20,050 nucleotides of DNA, taken from the NCBI GenBank assembly GCA_021158305.1, contig JAGGUU010000105.1, positions 1 to 20,050 on the forward strand. Reading direction: 5' to 3'. Position numbers and translations under genes: made by a program. The notes under the pieces were generated by a model that made no database searches, was not told the DNA's origin, and saw only the letters and a list, made by a program, of their open reading frames with translations. Below are positions 1-7,130 of this stretch, in pieces; the stretch's first letter is position 1, and every line of letters starts with the position of its first letter. This DNA is from Candidatus Bathyarchaeota archaeon (GTDB taxonomy: Archaea; Thermoproteota; Bathyarchaeia; Bathyarchaeales; DTEX01).

Positions 1-443
1 ACGACTATTCCATCTTCAAGGAGAGGCTCCACGGTCTCCCTGATCTTCCTCTCGCAGATAGGCAGAATTGGATTCGCATTGTTGAATCTTTCATCCGTTA
101 TTATAGGCCATTCCCGCATCGATGGATCCAGATAAACACTTCTTTGCCCCCGAGCCTTCAGCCCCGCAGAGAATATTCGAGCACTAGTTCGCTCCCCCAT
201 CGCAATTACATCGTCAAGCATCTCCGCTGAGACCTTGCTTCTACACGCATCAATGGTTGTTTTAATTAGGAAATCCGTAGTCTTTCCCATTGCTGAGACT
301 ACAACGGCTATTTGAACTCCTTCTCTCGCTTTCTTCACCACAGAGTTGACAGCCCTAGCTATGCTATGTCCATCGGCTAGGCTTGACCCGCCGAATTTAA
401 CGACAAGACGATGAACATCATTTCCGTTCCTGACATCATTCAT
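1..443 (-). CDS. lysC: aspartate kinase, N-terminal part (cut by window edge)
   Basis: Not listed as a complete reading frame because it runs off the left edge; I translated the reverse strand from ATG at 443-441. It gives about 147 residues with no stop. The N-terminal phosphate-binding motif KFGGSSLADG (residues 15-24) is the hallmark of aspartate kinase, and a VVVSAMGKTTDFL stretch follows, as in the amino-acid kinase fold. The enzyme phosphorylates L-aspartate with ATP, the first step towards aspartate semialdehyde, lysine, threonine and methionine. A GGAGGG ribosome site sits 11 bases before the ATG. The C-terminal catalytic part and any ACT domains lie outside the window, so allosteric type cannot be judged. 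It is divergent from the ADH synthase gene, whose substrate is aspartate semialdehyde. The leader carries a strong inverted repeat described separately. Confidence 0.93.
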   Translation of the reverse strand, partial: MNDVRNGNDVHRLVVKFGGSSLADGHSIARAVNSVVKKAREGVQIAVVVSAMGKTTDFLIKTTIDACRSKVSAEMLDDVIAMGERTSARIFSAGLKARGQRSVYLDPSMREWPIITDERFNNANPILPICERKIRETVEPLLEDGIV

Positions 444-463
444 AAAACCAAAATCCCTCCGGG

Positions 464-498
464 AAGGAAGAGCTGATAAAAGAATTCAGCTCTTCCTT
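464..498 (-). promoter_or_regulatory. 13-bp perfect inverted repeat in the aspartate kinase leader
   Basis: On the + strand AAGGAAGAGCTGA (464-476) and TCAGCTCTTCCTT (486-498) are perfect reverse complements separated by nine bases. The repeat lies 21-55 bases upstream of the lysC start codon, just before its GGAGGG ribosome site. Read on the minus strand it could form a stable hairpin at or near the 5' end of the mRNA. A TATA-like stretch on the minus strand around 518-530 would put the transcript start near 500. It could instead be a DNA operator. The pairing is seen; the function is inferred. Confidence 0.6.
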
Positions 499-592
499 TA
501 AAATGTTGTATAGTAGCTGCTAAAATAAGTGAAGATACTTTGAATTGTTAAAGCGCTATGTAGTGCGGCTTTCATTTCCAACAGAGACGCTC

Positions 593-605
593 TCCGAGAC
601 TCGGA
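593..605. repeat. short palindrome between divergent lysC and ADH synthase genes
   Basis: TCCGAG-A-CTCGGA is a perfect 6+1+6 palindrome. It lies about 14 bases upstream of the TATA-like box at 619-628 that points towards the ADH synthase gene. The position would suit a regulator-binding site or activator element, but a 6-bp half-site alone is weak evidence. Confidence 0.35.
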
Positions 606-618
606 TTCTTATGTACGT

Positions 619-628
619 CGTATATAAG
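619..628 (+). promoter_or_regulatory. TATA-like promoter element upstream of ADH synthase gene
   Basis: CGTATATAAG resembles an archaeal TATA box. A start site about 25 bases downstream would leave a leader of roughly 90 bases before the TTG at 742. Weaker T/A-rich alternatives lie closer at about 675-685 and 697-708, so the true promoter is not settled. Confidence 0.4.
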
Positions 629-741
629 TCTTGCGAAAGATGGGGCCATCTGGCTTTCATTAAGCCCCGACACTAAATCTTTTATTACGAGGTGTTCCTA
701 TTTTATTAGGCCATTAGACTCCGAAGAAGAGGGTATTGGCT

Positions 742-1554
742 TTGACTGAGATTGGAAAGAAGATTCGAATAGACAGGATAATGAATAGGAATACAAGAAA
801 GACGGTCATCGTACCTATGGATCATGGATTAACTATGGGGCCGATTCGGGGTCTTCAAGATATGAAAAGTATAGTGAATCAAGTTGCTGAGGGAGGAGCT
901 AATGCTGTACTTCTACATAAAGGAATAATCAGAGCTGGATACCGCGGCTATGGTAGAGATATAGGACTTATAATGCATCTCTCTGGAAGCACAGCTTTAG
1001 GGCCGGATCCGAACGATAAGGTTCTGGTGGCTGAAGTCATCGAGGCGATAAAGATGGGTGCGGACGCTGTCTCAGTCCATATAAATGTTGGATCTAAGAC
1101 TGAGCCGGCGCAACTGAGGATACTCGGAACGGTTGCGAGGGAATGTGAAGAGTGGGGTATGCCTCTACTAGCAATGGTTTATCCGAGAGGAGAGAAGATT
1201 AAGAACCCATACGATGTTGAGGTTGTTAAGCATGCAGCTCGAGTAGGCGCAGAGCTCGGAGCAGACATAGTTAAGACGAACTTCACGGGAAGCGAGGAAA
1301 CTTTCAGGGAGGTAGTTAAAGGCTGTCCAGTCCCCGTTGTGATGGCTGGCGGTCCAAAGACAGAGACTGAAGAAGAATTCTGTCAGATGGTTTATGAATC
1401 TATACGTGCTGGAGGAGCCGGAGTAGCCGCGGGAAGAAACGTATTTCAGCACAAAGACCCAACAAGCATGGTTCGCGTGCTCTGTGGCATAGTTCATGAA
1501 GGACTAGATGTTAAGGCTGCGCTGTCAAAATACATGAAACGAACCAGCATATGA
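742..1554 (+). CDS. 2-amino-3,7-dideoxy-D-threo-hept-6-ulosonate (ADH) synthase
   Basis: An archaeal class I aldolase-fold (TIM barrel) protein of 270 residues, matching the MJ0400 family in length and sequence. Visible motifs are VPMDHG with the conserved Asp (residue 27 from this start), GGANAVLLHKG, MVYPRG with the catalytic Tyr (147), and IVKTNF with the Schiff-base Lys (178). GGPKT and GRNVFQH follow near the C-terminus. The family condenses L-aspartate semialdehyde with a deoxy-ketohexose phosphate to make the precursor of 3-dehydroquinate in the archaeal aromatic pathway. Members of the same family can act as fructose-bisphosphate aldolase, so that is the main alternative. The open frame begins at TTG 736, but GAGGG at 729-733 is only 2 bases from it and 8 bases from TTG 742, so I prefer 742. 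The divergent aspartate kinase supports the aromatic role. Confidence 0.9.
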   Translation: MTEIGKKIRIDRIMNRNTRKTVIVPMDHGLTMGPIRGLQDMKSIVNQVAEGGANAVLLHKGIIRAGYRGYGRDIGLIMHLSGSTALGPDPNDKVLVAEVIEAIKMGADAVSVHINVGSKTEPAQLRILGTVARECEEWGMPLLAMVYPRGEKIKNPYDVEVVKHAARVGAELGADIVKTNFTGSEETFREVVKGCPVPVVMAGGPKTETEEEFCQMVYESIRAGGAGVAAGRNVFQHKDPTSMVRVLCGIVHEGLDVKAALSKYMKRTSI

Positions 1555-1563
1555 GGATTTAAG

Positions 1564-1578
1564 GAAAAGATTTATATG
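1564..1578 (+). promoter_or_regulatory. strong BRE/TATA-like element downstream of ADH synthase gene
   Basis: GAAAAGATTTATATG combines a purine-rich BRE-like stretch with a TATA box, starting 10 bases after the ADH synthase stop. Transcription would start near 1600, about 160 bases before hisG. It nearly matches the AAAGATTATATG element upstream of the DegT-family gene. It may give a long his leader or a short RNA; no coding frame follows it closely. Confidence 0.4.
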
Positions 1579-1707
1579 CCTCACGCTCATGCGTATTTGC
1601 GAGGGAGTATAGTGAGGGATCAAGTTCACTCGAGGCGTCTGCCTTCATTAAATATCTACGTCTCCTCATTCTAAACCTGAGCGTTAAGTTGATTTTTCTA
1701 GACTGCT

Positions 1708-1720
1708 TCTTATACTTTTA
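1708..1720 (+). promoter_or_regulatory. TATA-like promoter element of the his operon
   Basis: TTCTTATACTTTTA-type sequence ends about 42 bases before the hisG ATG at 1762, which would give a leader of about 20-25 bases. It is better placed for hisG than the element at 1564-1578. Called by sequence and spacing only. Confidence 0.4.
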
Positions 1721-1761
1721 CTTCCTCAATCTTCAATCGGGAATATTCGCGGTGGTTGGTT

Positions 1762-2772
1762 ATGAGAAAAATTAAATTGGCCATTCCTAAGGGACATCTT
1801 GCAGAGCCAACGTTCAGGATGCTTGAGCAGGCAGGATACGTGATATACCGTAGAGAAGCCTCTTATAGACCAGCGATAAATGACCCCAGAATAGAGCTTA
1901 GAGTTTTAAGGCCGCAGGAGATTCCGATGTTCGTCAGCGAAGGCTTGCAGGACGTAGGAATCACCGGACTTGACTGGCTACATGAGACCCGCGCAGATGT
2001 GGAAGTGCTACTAAACCTTGAATATTCGCATGTGAAACTTGTCTTGGCTGTTCCGAAGCCTTGGAAGGAGATAAACTCGCTTTCAGACCTGCTTGAAAAG
2101 TTTGCTAGCCAGAGGAGAACGTTGAGGATCTCAACGGAGTACTTGAACGTTTCAGCCGACTACCTCAAGAAGAATCCAACATATCAGAGACTCTACGGCG
2201 ATGAAAATCCCGTAATGATAACTCCCTGGTGGAGGAAGGGAGAGAACGAGAATGTCCTTCTATTCTTATCGTTCGGAGCCACGGAGGCTAAGCCTCCAGA
2301 CAATGCTGATGCAATCGTCGATGTTACGGAGACCGGAGTCACCCTTGAGCAGAATGACCTCAAACCTATAGAGACAGTTATGGAGTCGACCGCGATCCTG
2401 ATAGCTAACAGGAATGCTTTGAGGGACCCTGAGAAGAGAGAGAAGATATACGATATTCTAACACTTCTGAAGGGTGTCGTGGACGGAAGAAAGAAGCTGC
2501 ATATATTCGTGAATGTACATGAGAAGAATCTTAAATGCCTCCTAGAGAGTCTGCCGGCTCTGCGAAAGCCAACAATCTCTCCGCTCTCGGAGAAAGGTTG
2601 GTATTCGGTGAACACGGTGATTGACAGATACAGTTTCCTTGAGATACTTCCACGCTTGAGAAGTCTCGCTCAGGGACTAGTAGTCTATGAACCCCGCCAA
2701 GTTCTACTATTAGATGAGATGAACGTTGGAGAAGAGGGGATTGAGCAGAAAAGTAAAGATAAAGATTGTTGA
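1762..2772 (+). CDS. hisG: ATP phosphoribosyltransferase, long form (HisG-L)
   Basis: Catalyses ATP + PRPP to phosphoribosyl-ATP, the committed step of histidine synthesis. It starts KIKLAIPKGHLAEP and has the PRPP-binding motif DAIVDVTETGVTLEQN (residues 183-198 from this start). A C-terminal regulatory domain (about 235-312, including PTISPLSEKGW) marks the long form, which is feedback-inhibited by histidine and does not need HisZ. The family is usually about 290 residues; this one is 336. It carries about 20 extra residues (roughly 139-170, containing TPWWRKGENE) just before the SFGATEAKP segment. The frame opens at TTG 1756, but GGTGG at 1751-1755 is spaced for ATG 1762, and homologues begin at the KIKLAIPKG segment. 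Its last residues overlap the start of hisD. PRPP synthase is encoded at the far end of the window. Confidence 0.93.
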   Translation: MRKIKLAIPKGHLAEPTFRMLEQAGYVIYRREASYRPAINDPRIELRVLRPQEIPMFVSEGLQDVGITGLDWLHETRADVEVLLNLEYSHVKLVLAVPKPWKEINSLSDLLEKFASQRRTLRISTEYLNVSADYLKKNPTYQRLYGDENPVMITPWWRKGENENVLLFLSFGATEAKPPDNADAIVDVTETGVTLEQNDLKPIETVMESTAILIANRNALRDPEKREKIYDILTLLKGVVDGRKKLHIFVNVHEKNLKCLLESLPALRKPTISPLSEKGWYSVNTVIDRYSFLEILPRLRSLAQGLVVYEPRQVLLLDEMNVGEEGIEQKSKDKDC

Positions 2773-4051
2773 GGGCTCCTCCCTTCCCCTAGAGATCCTG
2801 AATAAAAGGTGGCCATGCACAGGAGGATTAGATGAGAAACTCGTAAAGAGCGTTGAGAGAATAATTCGCGACGTCAAGCTACGGGGAGACTCAGCCCTAA
2901 TAGAGCTTGAGGAAAAATTCGATGGGGTTAAGCTCTCTTCCGGTAGGCTGCGCGTAAACCAAGATGATATTGAGAAGGCGTATGAGAAGGTGAGTGACAG
3001 ACTCATCTCTGCAATCGAGTACTCCAAGTCTCGCGTTGAAGCATTTCAGAAAGAAATCCTCAATCATCTTAGATTCACATACGAAGAAAAAGGCCTACGA
3101 ATACGTAGTTGTATTTCTCCGATTCGAAGAGTCGGATGCTACGTTCCAGGAGGCGCGGCGCCTTATCCAAGCACGCTCGTCATGACCGTCACACCTGCAA
3201 AGGTTGCAGGAGTTAAAGAGATAGTCGTCGCCTCACCGCCTAGATGCAGAGGAGAGATTAATCATTCAATACTTGTAGCGGCGGATATCTGTGGAGTCGA
3301 TGAGATCTACAGAATAGGCGGTGTCCAAGCAATAGCCGCTCTGGCCTATGGAACTCAGTCAGTCCGTCCAGTTGAGAAGATAGTTGGACCTGGAAACAAA
3401 TATGTTCAAACTGCTAAGATCCTCATCTCTAAGGATCGCCCCATAGACTTTCCAGCTGGTCCAAGCGAGATATTCGTGATCGCCGACGATTCAGCTGATC
3501 CTAGGCTCATAGCTCTGGATATGATCTCACAAGCCGAGCACGTCGACGCATCCTCAATTCTAGTGACGACGTCAAGAAGACTTGCTGAGAGAGTCATCAA
3601 TGTTCTCGAGGAGATCTCCGAATCCGCGCCTAATAAGGAGATGGTATGCGAGAACCTTTCAAAGAACGGTTTAGTCCTCATTTGTGGAAACTTAGAGGAA
3701 GCGATTAAGATAGCTAATGAATTTGCTCCGGAGCATATTGAGATCATGACGGAGGATGCGTGGGAAACAGCGGAGAGAGTAACCTCCGCGGGTCTTGTGC
3801 TTGTTAAGGAAAACACGCCGGTAGCCGCGAGTGACTACTGTCTAGGAACCATTCATGTCTTACCAACAGGCGGCTTCAGCCATGTCTACTCAGGCCTTTC
3901 AGTCCTAGACTTTGTAAAACACTTCTGTATAGTCGAGGCTTCGAAGAGTAGGCTTGTGGAGGATTGGAGAAGGGTGAAGGCGCTAGCGGAGAGCGAAGGC
4001 TTGATAAATCACATACTTGCCGTTGAGGAGAGATTCGCAGATGAAGCGTGA
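2741..4051 (+). CDS. hisD: histidinol dehydrogenase
   Basis: Oxidises L-histidinol in two NAD-dependent steps to histidine; zinc-dependent and cytosolic. The frame is open from TTG 2726; TTG 2741 is my choice because GGAG at 2728-2731 lies 9 bases upstream. Numbering from 2726, the family residues are all present: zinc ligands Q269, H272, D370 and H429, and the PEH motif with E336 and H337. VGCYVPGGAAPYPST, GPGNKYVQTAK and HVLPTGG are classic HisD blocks. The length (436-441) is slightly above the usual 425-430. It overlaps hisG by about 30 bases and hisC by 11, implying translational coupling. The segment before HVLPT reads CLGTI instead of the commoner AGPN; I treat this as lineage variation. 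Confidence 0.95.
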   Translation: MSRKVKIKIVEGSSLPLEILNKRWPCTGGLDEKLVKSVERIIRDVKLRGDSALIELEEKFDGVKLSSGRLRVNQDDIEKAYEKVSDRLISAIEYSKSRVEAFQKEILNHLRFTYEEKGLRIRSCISPIRRVGCYVPGGAAPYPSTLVMTVTPAKVAGVKEIVVASPPRCRGEINHSILVAADICGVDEIYRIGGVQAIAALAYGTQSVRPVEKIVGPGNKYVQTAKILISKDRPIDFPAGPSEIFVIADDSADPRLIALDMISQAEHVDASSILVTTSRRLAERVINVLEEISESAPNKEMVCENLSKNGLVLICGNLEEAIKIANEFAPEHIEIMTEDAWETAERVTSAGLVLVKENTPVAASDYCLGTIHVLPTGGFSHVYSGLSVLDFVKHFCIVEASKSRLVEDWRRVKALAESEGLINHILAVEERFADEA

Positions 4052-5153
4052 AAAAAAGATAATTCGAAATGTTCTAAACGAGGCTCAAAGGCTAAGCTCC
4101 TACGATGTTGGAGAGACCATTGAGAGGTTGGCTCAAAGGCTTAACAAGAAAACATCGGAGATATTAAAACTAAACTCAAACGAGAACTTCTTCATTCCCC
4201 TAGAGTTCCTCAGGCATATGCTCAGAGAAGCCATTGAGGAAGCTGATCCTAGAATATACCCGAGAGATGAGATTAAAGACCTAAAGAGAGCATACGGCGA
4301 GTACATCGGAGTAAACTCAGACCAGATCGTTATAGGCACTGGAAGCGACCATCTAATAGATCTTGTCTGCAGGATTTTCCTCAGGCGAGGAGATGAGGCA
4401 TTAGCAATATCGCCTACATTCTCAATATATAGGAGATGTGTAGAGATTCAAGGAGCAATTTACAAGCCTGTCTCATTAAAGAAAGACTTCTCATTGGATG
4501 CCGAGACAATGTTGAACACTTCATCTCCCAAGACTAAAGTCATTTTCTTATGTTCACCAAATAATCCAACGGCTAACAGACTTGAACGAGGAGAGATAAT
4601 ACGGTTGATGGAGGAATTCAGCGGCTTAGTTGCTATTGACGAAGCATATATTGACTTCTCTGGAGGCTCACTTGTAGATCTCACCGAAGAATTTGATAAT
4701 TTGATAATTTTTAGAACGTTCTCAAAGGTCTTCGGCTTAGCCGGGTTAAGAATCGGATGTGCCATTGCCAACGCTGAACTCGCTAAGACAATTGATGAGA
4801 AGTTTCTGATGCCGTACAGTGTCTCTTTAATAGCAGTTAAAGCGGCGCTCAAGATTCTGAAACATTCCGAAGTTATAAGTTCAGCCATATGTGAAGTTAA
4901 AAGAGAGCGTGAGAGGCTTATACGCGAATTGAATAGTATAAATGGAGTTAGAGCATTTAATTCAGAGACTAACTTCGTTTTATTCCAAGTTAATAGATCC
5001 TCCGAATCCGTATATAGGAGATTGTTGGAGAAGGGAGTAATCATCAGAAACATCGGCAGAGTTTTGGAATATGAGAATTGTTTAAGAGTTACAGTCGCCC
5101 CAGCACCGATGATGAATAAATTCTTATCAGCCTTGAGGGAGACCCTCGATTAA
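4041..5153 (+). CDS. hisC: histidinol-phosphate aminotransferase
   Basis: A fold-type I PLP enzyme that converts imidazole-acetol phosphate plus glutamate to histidinol phosphate. From ATG 4041 it has 370 residues, the normal HisC length. It shows LNSNENFF near the N-terminus, SPNNPT (Asn 175), DEAYIDF (Asp 200, Tyr 203), the Schiff-base Lys 229 in TFSKVFGLAG, and Arg 237 in LRIG. The frame is open from 4017, but a GAGGAGAG ribosome site at 4025-4032 precedes ATG 4041. It overlaps the end of hisD by 11 bases, and its TAA is followed one base later by the ATG of the HAD gene. Operon position between hisD and hisB supports HisC over other aromatic aminotransferases. Confidence 0.94.
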   Translation: MKREKKIIRNVLNEAQRLSSYDVGETIERLAQRLNKKTSEILKLNSNENFFIPLEFLRHMLREAIEEADPRIYPRDEIKDLKRAYGEYIGVNSDQIVIGTGSDHLIDLVCRIFLRRGDEALAISPTFSIYRRCVEIQGAIYKPVSLKKDFSLDAETMLNTSSPKTKVIFLCSPNNPTANRLERGEIIRLMEEFSGLVAIDEAYIDFSGGSLVDLTEEFDNLIIFRTFSKVFGLAGLRIGCAIANAELAKTIDEKFLMPYSVSLIAVKAALKILKHSEVISSAICEVKRERERLIRELNSINGVRAFNSETNFVLFQVNRSSESVYRRLLEKGVIIRNIGRVLEYENCLRVTVAPAPMMNKFLSALRETLD

Positions 5154-5154
5154 A

Positions 5155-6342
5155 ATGACGCTTGAAGGATATTTGAAGCTAAACTTCGAGAACGGAGAAG
5201 CATATATCCGAAGGGATAGAATCAGCCAGATAAAGGAAGTTGACGGAATAATATTTGACTGCGATGGAGTCCTAATCGATATTAGGGAATCATATAACAA
5301 GGCAATCTCTAAATCCGCAACCTATATACTTGAGAAGATGACTGGCTTTCCGTTTTCCGAAGATTTATTCTCGAATGAGATAATCCACATGTTCAGGGCA
5401 ACCGGAGGCTTCAATGATGACTGGGACACGGTCTATGGAATCGTCATGTTCACGCTGAGCAAAATGCCTTCAGAGATCCGTAAACGCTTAACCACATTTA
5501 TAGAAGAGGCTGGGTTTAAAAATTCTCCTATCAGCCGCCTTAGATTCATTGAGAATTGTTGGAAGAAGATTGGAGCGAACACGCTGGATGCGAGATTCTT
5601 CTCAGAATTGGTTAAGGACCTGAAAGATTTCATAAAAATACTAGACTCTACTGGTAGGAGATCTGTTGACGAAAACCTTCTGAAGATCCACGAGCAAGAT
5701 GCCGATTTCCAACACTTCCACATGTTGCTTAAGAGATTTCTCAACTCGAAGGAAATTGGCAGAAGTGTGATTGCGACGGTCTTTGAAGAATTATTCTGCG
5801 GCGCCCGCCTCTTCAAGGAGACTTATGGAATCAACCCAAGAATCAATATGGGACCCGGATTGATTGAGAATGAAAGATTGATCGTTAAGCCGAAGCACTT
5901 AGACTCCCTAATCTCGATACTTGGAAGGAAAAATCTCGGCATCGCATCCGGTAGTAGACGTAGATCTGCGGAATATATTCTCGGAGAACTGATTAAGAAG
6001 TTTAATCCTAAAAGCTTAGTCTTCGCCGAGGATGTTGAAGCGGCTGAACGTTTGTTAAAGAAGCCTTTGAAGAAGCCGCATCCATACTCCCTACTAAAAG
6101 CCGCCGAAGGCTTTGGAAAAGTTAGGAGCATAATATATATAGGCGATTCGATGGAGGATGCTATCATGGCGTCTAGAGCGAGGGATGAAACGGGAAAAGT
6201 TATCTTTGCAGGCGTATATCGTTACACGATCTTTGAAGAAGAGGTGCGTCGTATCTTTCTAAAATATAGATGCGACATCATACTCCCAACAGTTAACGAG
6301 CTCCCATCAATACTAGAAATGCTCGGGAGGAAGGAGAATTGA
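5155..6342 (+). CDS. HAD-superfamily hydrolase, candidate histidinol-phosphate phosphatase
   Basis: A 395-residue HAD phosphatase with all four motifs: I, FDCDGV with nucleophile D35 and acid D37; II, IASGS with S265; III, K307 in KKPHP; IV, IGDSMED with D331 and D335. Some 200 residues separate motifs I and II, so there is an unusually large cap for subfamily IA, whose members are often 200-250 residues in total. About 30 residues precede motif I. It starts one base after hisC and overlaps hisB by four bases, so it is co-expressed with the pathway. The histidine pathway needs a histidinol-phosphate phosphatase and no HisB-N, HisK-type PHP or HisN enzyme is seen here. The function is therefore inferred from context, not from family-level proof. 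An alternative is a related sugar-phosphate phosphatase. Confidence 0.8.
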   Translation: MTLEGYLKLNFENGEAYIRRDRISQIKEVDGIIFDCDGVLIDIRESYNKAISKSATYILEKMTGFPFSEDLFSNEIIHMFRATGGFNDDWDTVYGIVMFTLSKMPSEIRKRLTTFIEEAGFKNSPISRLRFIENCWKKIGANTLDARFFSELVKDLKDFIKILDSTGRRSVDENLLKIHEQDADFQHFHMLLKRFLNSKEIGRSVIATVFEELFCGARLFKETYGINPRINMGPGLIENERLIVKPKHLDSLISILGRKNLGIASGSRRRSAEYILGELIKKFNPKSLVFAEDVEAAERLLKKPLKKPHPYSLLKAAEGFGKVRSIIYIGDSMEDAIMASRARDETGKVIFAGVYRYTIFEEEVRRIFLKYRCDIILPTVNELPSILEMLGRKEN

Positions 6343-6914
6343 GGATAGGCAGGTCCTTCAGAAAGACTAAAGAAACGGAGATCGATGTCAGCGTTAACCT
6401 TGACGGCGCGGGAATAGCCAACGTTAATACCGAGGTCGAGTTTCTAAATCATATGCTGAGATCACTAGCAACCCACAGCCTAATCGACATAACAATCCAT
6501 GCGAAGGGAGATCTTGTCCACCACATAATGGAGGATACAGCCATCTGTCTAGGAGAGGCTATTCTGAAAGCTCTAGGAGACGGAGAAGGTATAAGTAGGT
6601 TTGGATACGCGATTGTTCCTATGGACTGCTCTTTAGCCTTCGCTGCTGTGGATCTCTCTAGGAGGCCTTACGTCAAGGTCGACTTGAAACTAGAAGGGAA
6701 GATGATTGAGGATATGCCATGCGAGAATATTATTCACTTTATAGAAAGCTTGGCTATATCATTACGTGCAAACGTTCATGTGTGGGTTCAATACGGATCG
6801 AATGACCATCACAAGGCTGAAGCCGCCTTTAAGGCTTTAGCTCTCTCGCTTAGACAAGCAGTCTCCATAGATCCTAGAAGAAAGGGGATTCCGAGCTCAA
6901 AGGGGGTAATTTAG
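6339..6914 (+). CDS. hisB: imidazoleglycerol-phosphate dehydratase
   Basis: Dehydrates imidazoleglycerol phosphate to imidazole-acetol phosphate; manganese-dependent, forming large oligomers. The 191-residue protein is the single-function dehydratase, with no phosphatase domain. Metal-binding and catalytic motifs are present: FLNHML (H38), THS (H46), HHIMED (H61, H62, E65) and DHHKAE (H157, H158, E161). The spacing GDLVHH is shorter than in E. coli, a form I associate with archaeal HisB. The start is TTG at 6339, sharing bases with the preceding TGA in a TTGA junction, with GGAGGAAGGAG just upstream. It is followed at once by the hisH remnant. Confidence 0.95.
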   Translation: MRIGRSFRKTKETEIDVSVNLDGAGIANVNTEVEFLNHMLRSLATHSLIDITIHAKGDLVHHIMEDTAICLGEAILKALGDGEGISRFGYAIVPMDCSLAFAAVDLSRRPYVKVDLKLEGKMIEDMPCENIIHFIESLAISLRANVHVWVQYGSNDHHKAEAAFKALALSLRQAVSIDPRRKGIPSSKGVI

Positions 6915-7118
6915 GAATCGCTAAGATAGTAGTTATAGATTATGGCGTCGGAAACCTCTTCAGCATAACATGTCGCTGCGGAGACGAAACATGGAATTCG
7001 ATTTCCATCGGTTATCGCGAAGAGAAATCCTTACGGAACGCAGTTTCACCCAGAAAAGTCTGGTAAGCCCGGGCGGAGAGTACTCATGAACTTCGCTGAG
7101 ATCATAAAAGGATTATAG
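6911..7118 (+). pseudogene. hisH: hisH remnant with large internal deletion
   Basis: Only the two ends of imidazoleglycerol-phosphate synthase glutaminase subunit remain. Bases 6917-6967 encode IAKIVVIDYGVGNLFSI, the HisH N-terminus. Bases 6969-7118, in another frame, encode about 49 residues ending with YGTQFHPEKSGKPG and NFAEIIKGL, the HisH C-terminus with the His and Glu of the Cys-His-Glu triad. HisH is normally about 200 residues; some 130-140 in the middle are gone, including the GxCxGMQ nucleophile block. The frames do not join: the N-terminal frame reads on to a TAA at about 7065. No ATG, GTG or TTG starts the N-terminal part; TTA at 6911-6913, four bases after AGGGGG, looks like a mutated TTG. 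It sits where hisH belongs, between hisB and hisA. An assembly deletion is the alternative to true gene loss. Confidence 0.88.
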
Positions 7119-7130
7119 GAAGGAGGCTAT

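Noticed and set aside
551..573. Imperfect hairpin AAAGCGC...GCGGCTTT
   Set aside because: The pairing needs a bulge and has no clear relation to a gene start; weaker than the two repeats reported in the same region.
1600..1690. Possible tRNA-like or C/D-box small RNA after the promoter at 1564
   Set aside because: A GTTCACTC string is suggestive, but no cloverleaf folds and there is no proper C box and D box pair.
4460..5053. 197-codon minus-strand frame inside hisC
   Set aside because: Full antisense overlap with a gene that has every HisC catalytic residue; no ribosome site or family resemblance.
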